This document shows positions 62,986-64,000 of a stretch of DNA of 64,000 bases, piece after piece; position 1 is the stretch's first letter; every line of letters starts with the position of its first letter. The DNA is from Paenibacillus wynnii (GTDB lineage Bacteria; Bacillota; Bacilli; Paenibacillales; Paenibacillaceae). Under the pieces are notes generated by a model. It made no database searches. It saw only the letters and a program-made list of their open reading frames with translations, and was not told the DNA's origin. The stretch is taken from the NCBI RefSeq assembly GCF_030812855.1, contig NZ_JAUSTK010000012.1, forward strand, positions 1 through 64,000. Direction: 5' to 3'. The translations under genes were made by a program, and so were the position numbers.

Positions 62986-63061
62986 CGGACTCAGGAGACA
63001 CTATTCAAGCAAAAACAGTCTCTTTTGGAAGAAAACTGATCAATAGTGTCTCTGGTGTCCG
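62986..63061. repeat. Intergenic inverted repeat
   Basis: CGGAC/GTCCG (62986, 63057) and GAGACACTATT/AATAGTGTCTC (62995-63005, 63042-63052) make a ~76-nt hairpin. The stretch 62798-63225 holds no gene; this repeat resembles intergenic families of the genus. Confidence 0.65.
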
Positions 63062-63225
63062 TTAAAATCTTCGATCATCCGGTTTTGCTCAAATAAGGTC
63101 TTCTCTGTCCGCTTCCTGACGGGTGCTCTCTTTAGGTCCAGCAAGCTCTTGGTCAAACCCTAATTTTTAGTTAGAGCCAGGGACTTTTACAGTGGCCTCT
63201 CGATCTAACGGTCGTGTTTTTTAGA

Positions 63226-63669
63226 TTATGGTTGTCTATGGTAAGCTTTCTTATTTATGAAATAGGCAATTAATGCTAATAAGGGAACTACAAGAATATA
63301 AGGTGATAACTCTCTCCAGCTGTACTTTTTCACCGCGTACCTACCTTCGAAATTTGCCACTATGAACTTGTTATTATCTGCTTTTACCGCAATAGCATCC
63401 ATAACATCCACATTATTTATCGAGAAATATTCTGTGCCTTTAGGATAGGTGTTCGAAAAATTCCCGGAGTAGGTACCTTCTACATCTGAATAATAAGTAA
63501 CCTTCCCAATTTTTGCACCAATTTGCTTAGAATCAACCTGAATATCTGATGGGATATAGCTATTTCCATCGTAGACTACAACACGAAAAGCCCAATCTGC
63601 GTTAGCTATGCCAGTAATTAAAGATCCTATTAGTAGTAAAGTGAAAAATGAACTCAATAGGTACTTCAT
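63226..63669 (-). CDS. Exported hypothetical protein with C-terminal anchor
   Basis: 147 residues: signal peptide (LLSSFFTLLLIGSLITGIANA), an extracytoplasmic domain of about 95 residues with beta-rich text (WAFRVVVYDGNSYIPSDIQV; GKVTYYSDVEGTYSGNFSNTYPKG) and a C-terminal membrane helix (LSPYILVVPLLALIAYFI) with a Lys/Arg stop. No domain recognised. It starts 11 nt after a serine hydrolase gene, so they are probably co-transcribed. Confidence 0.7.
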   Translation of the reverse strand: MKYLLSSFFTLLLIGSLITGIANADWAFRVVVYDGNSYIPSDIQVDSKQIGAKIGKVTYYSDVEGTYSGNFSNTYPKGTEYFSINNVDVMDAIAVKADNNKFIVANFEGRYAVKKYSWRELSPYILVVPLLALIAYFINKKAYHRQP

Positions 63670-63680
63670 GATACCCCCCT

Positions 63681-64000
63681 CTAACTAATCAGTCCATCCT
63701 CGATGGCGTTCATTATTTTATAAGCACCTCTGCCGGTATTACAGGTTACCGCTAATTTTACACCGTAATCCGGATATACCGCCGAATGAAACGAGACGCC
63801 CGGGTCATAACCCATCACATGAAATTTTAAAATCTTTTGCTCTCTTTTACTAATCCAGACTCCATAGCCGTAGTACTCTTCCTTCTTTACATAAATGTGG
63901 GGTGTGAGCAGCAAGGCTGTAAGCTCCGGGCTAAGAAGTCTATGAGCGAACAGTCCCTCCCAGAATAAAAGCATCTCCGGAGCGGTCACGAAAGCACCGC
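63681..64000 (-). CDS. Serine hydrolase (class C beta-lactamase fold), C-terminal part
   Basis: The window edge cuts the gene; about 106 C-terminal residues remain. The text VTAPEMLLFWEGLFAHRLLS and YGYGVWISKREQKILKFHVMGYDPGVSFHSAVYPDYG matches the end of penicillin-binding/beta-lactamase-like serine hydrolases. The usual HGG/HTG motif region reads HVMGYDPG here, so activity is uncertain. No start in the window; the reading frame stays open to the edge. Confidence 0.7.
   Translation of the reverse strand, partial: GAFVTAPEMLLFWEGLFAHRLLSPELTALLLTPHIYVKKEEYYGYGVWISKREQKILKFHVMGYDPGVSFHSAVYPDYGVKLAVTCNTGRGAYKIMNAIEDGLIS

Overview
The window is a chromosomal segment of an endospore-forming Bacillota, most probably Paenibacillus or a close relative. 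The evidence is a complete spoIIIAA-AH operon, spoIVB, spo0A with a sigma-H promoter and 0A boxes, spoIIM, strong AGGAGG-type ribosome binding sites with many GTG/TTG starts, and a gene order that follows the B. subtilis yqh-to-drm region. No rRNA or tRNA gene and no CRISPR array was seen.

Layout. 1-1.6 kb: a T-box leader in front of a broken reading frame, then a GNAT acetyltransferase. 1.9-7.1 kb: yqhP/yqhQ/yqhR-type membrane genes, papA-like peptidase, efp and an aspartokinase. 7.3-8.7 kb: a YitT protein and a yqhV-like gene. 8.7-14.5 kb: the spoIIIA operon (feeding-tube/channel between mother cell and forespore). 14.5-18.0 kb: accBC behind a structured leader, then Asp23/AmaP/DUF2273 envelope-stress genes. 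18.2-27.9 kb: housekeeping run nusB-folD-xseAB-ispA-dxs-tlyA-argR-recN. 28-30.1 kb: spoIVB and spo0A. 30.1-37.7 kb: an AT-rich accessory island with a probable type III (RNA antitoxin) toxin-antitoxin module, two tandem membrane acyltransferases behind matching palindromes, an SLH-domain fossil, an Sda-type sporulation inhibitor, an element with terminal inverted repeats, and a compact agr-like cassette. 37.8-43.4 kb: DinB-like protein, thymidine kinase and a heterodimeric ABC exporter. 43.5-49.3 kb: branched-chain 2-oxoacid dehydrogenase operon (E3, E1a, E1b, E2) with lipB. 49.4-53.5 kb: a Prli42-like micropeptide, a PepT-like peptidase, an MciZ-like cell-division inhibitor, nudF, endonuclease-Q-type PHP protein and spoIIM. 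53.6-55.9 kb: a second AT-rich insertion with an EamA exporter and a divergent histidyl-tRNA synthetase. 56-62.6 kb: fur, yqzK-type gene, xerD and the nucleoside salvage run deoB, two purine nucleoside phosphorylases and pdp. 62.6-64 kb: repeats, an unknown exported protein and the end of a serine hydrolase cut by the window edge.

How the genes work together. Sporulation is a strong theme (spoIIIA, spoIVB, spo0A, spoIIM, and the probable checkpoint proteins Sda and MciZ). Lipid metabolism is a second one: accBC for malonyl-CoA, the bkd complex for branched-chain acyl-CoA starters, lipB for lipoylation of its E2, and ispA/dxs for isoprenoids. The accessory island is the most novel part. There an AgrBD-type peptide signal is paired with a kinase-less membrane protein and a stand-alone LytTR regulator, and a 46-nt tandem repeat able to form an H-type pseudoknot precedes a CptN-like toxin gene.
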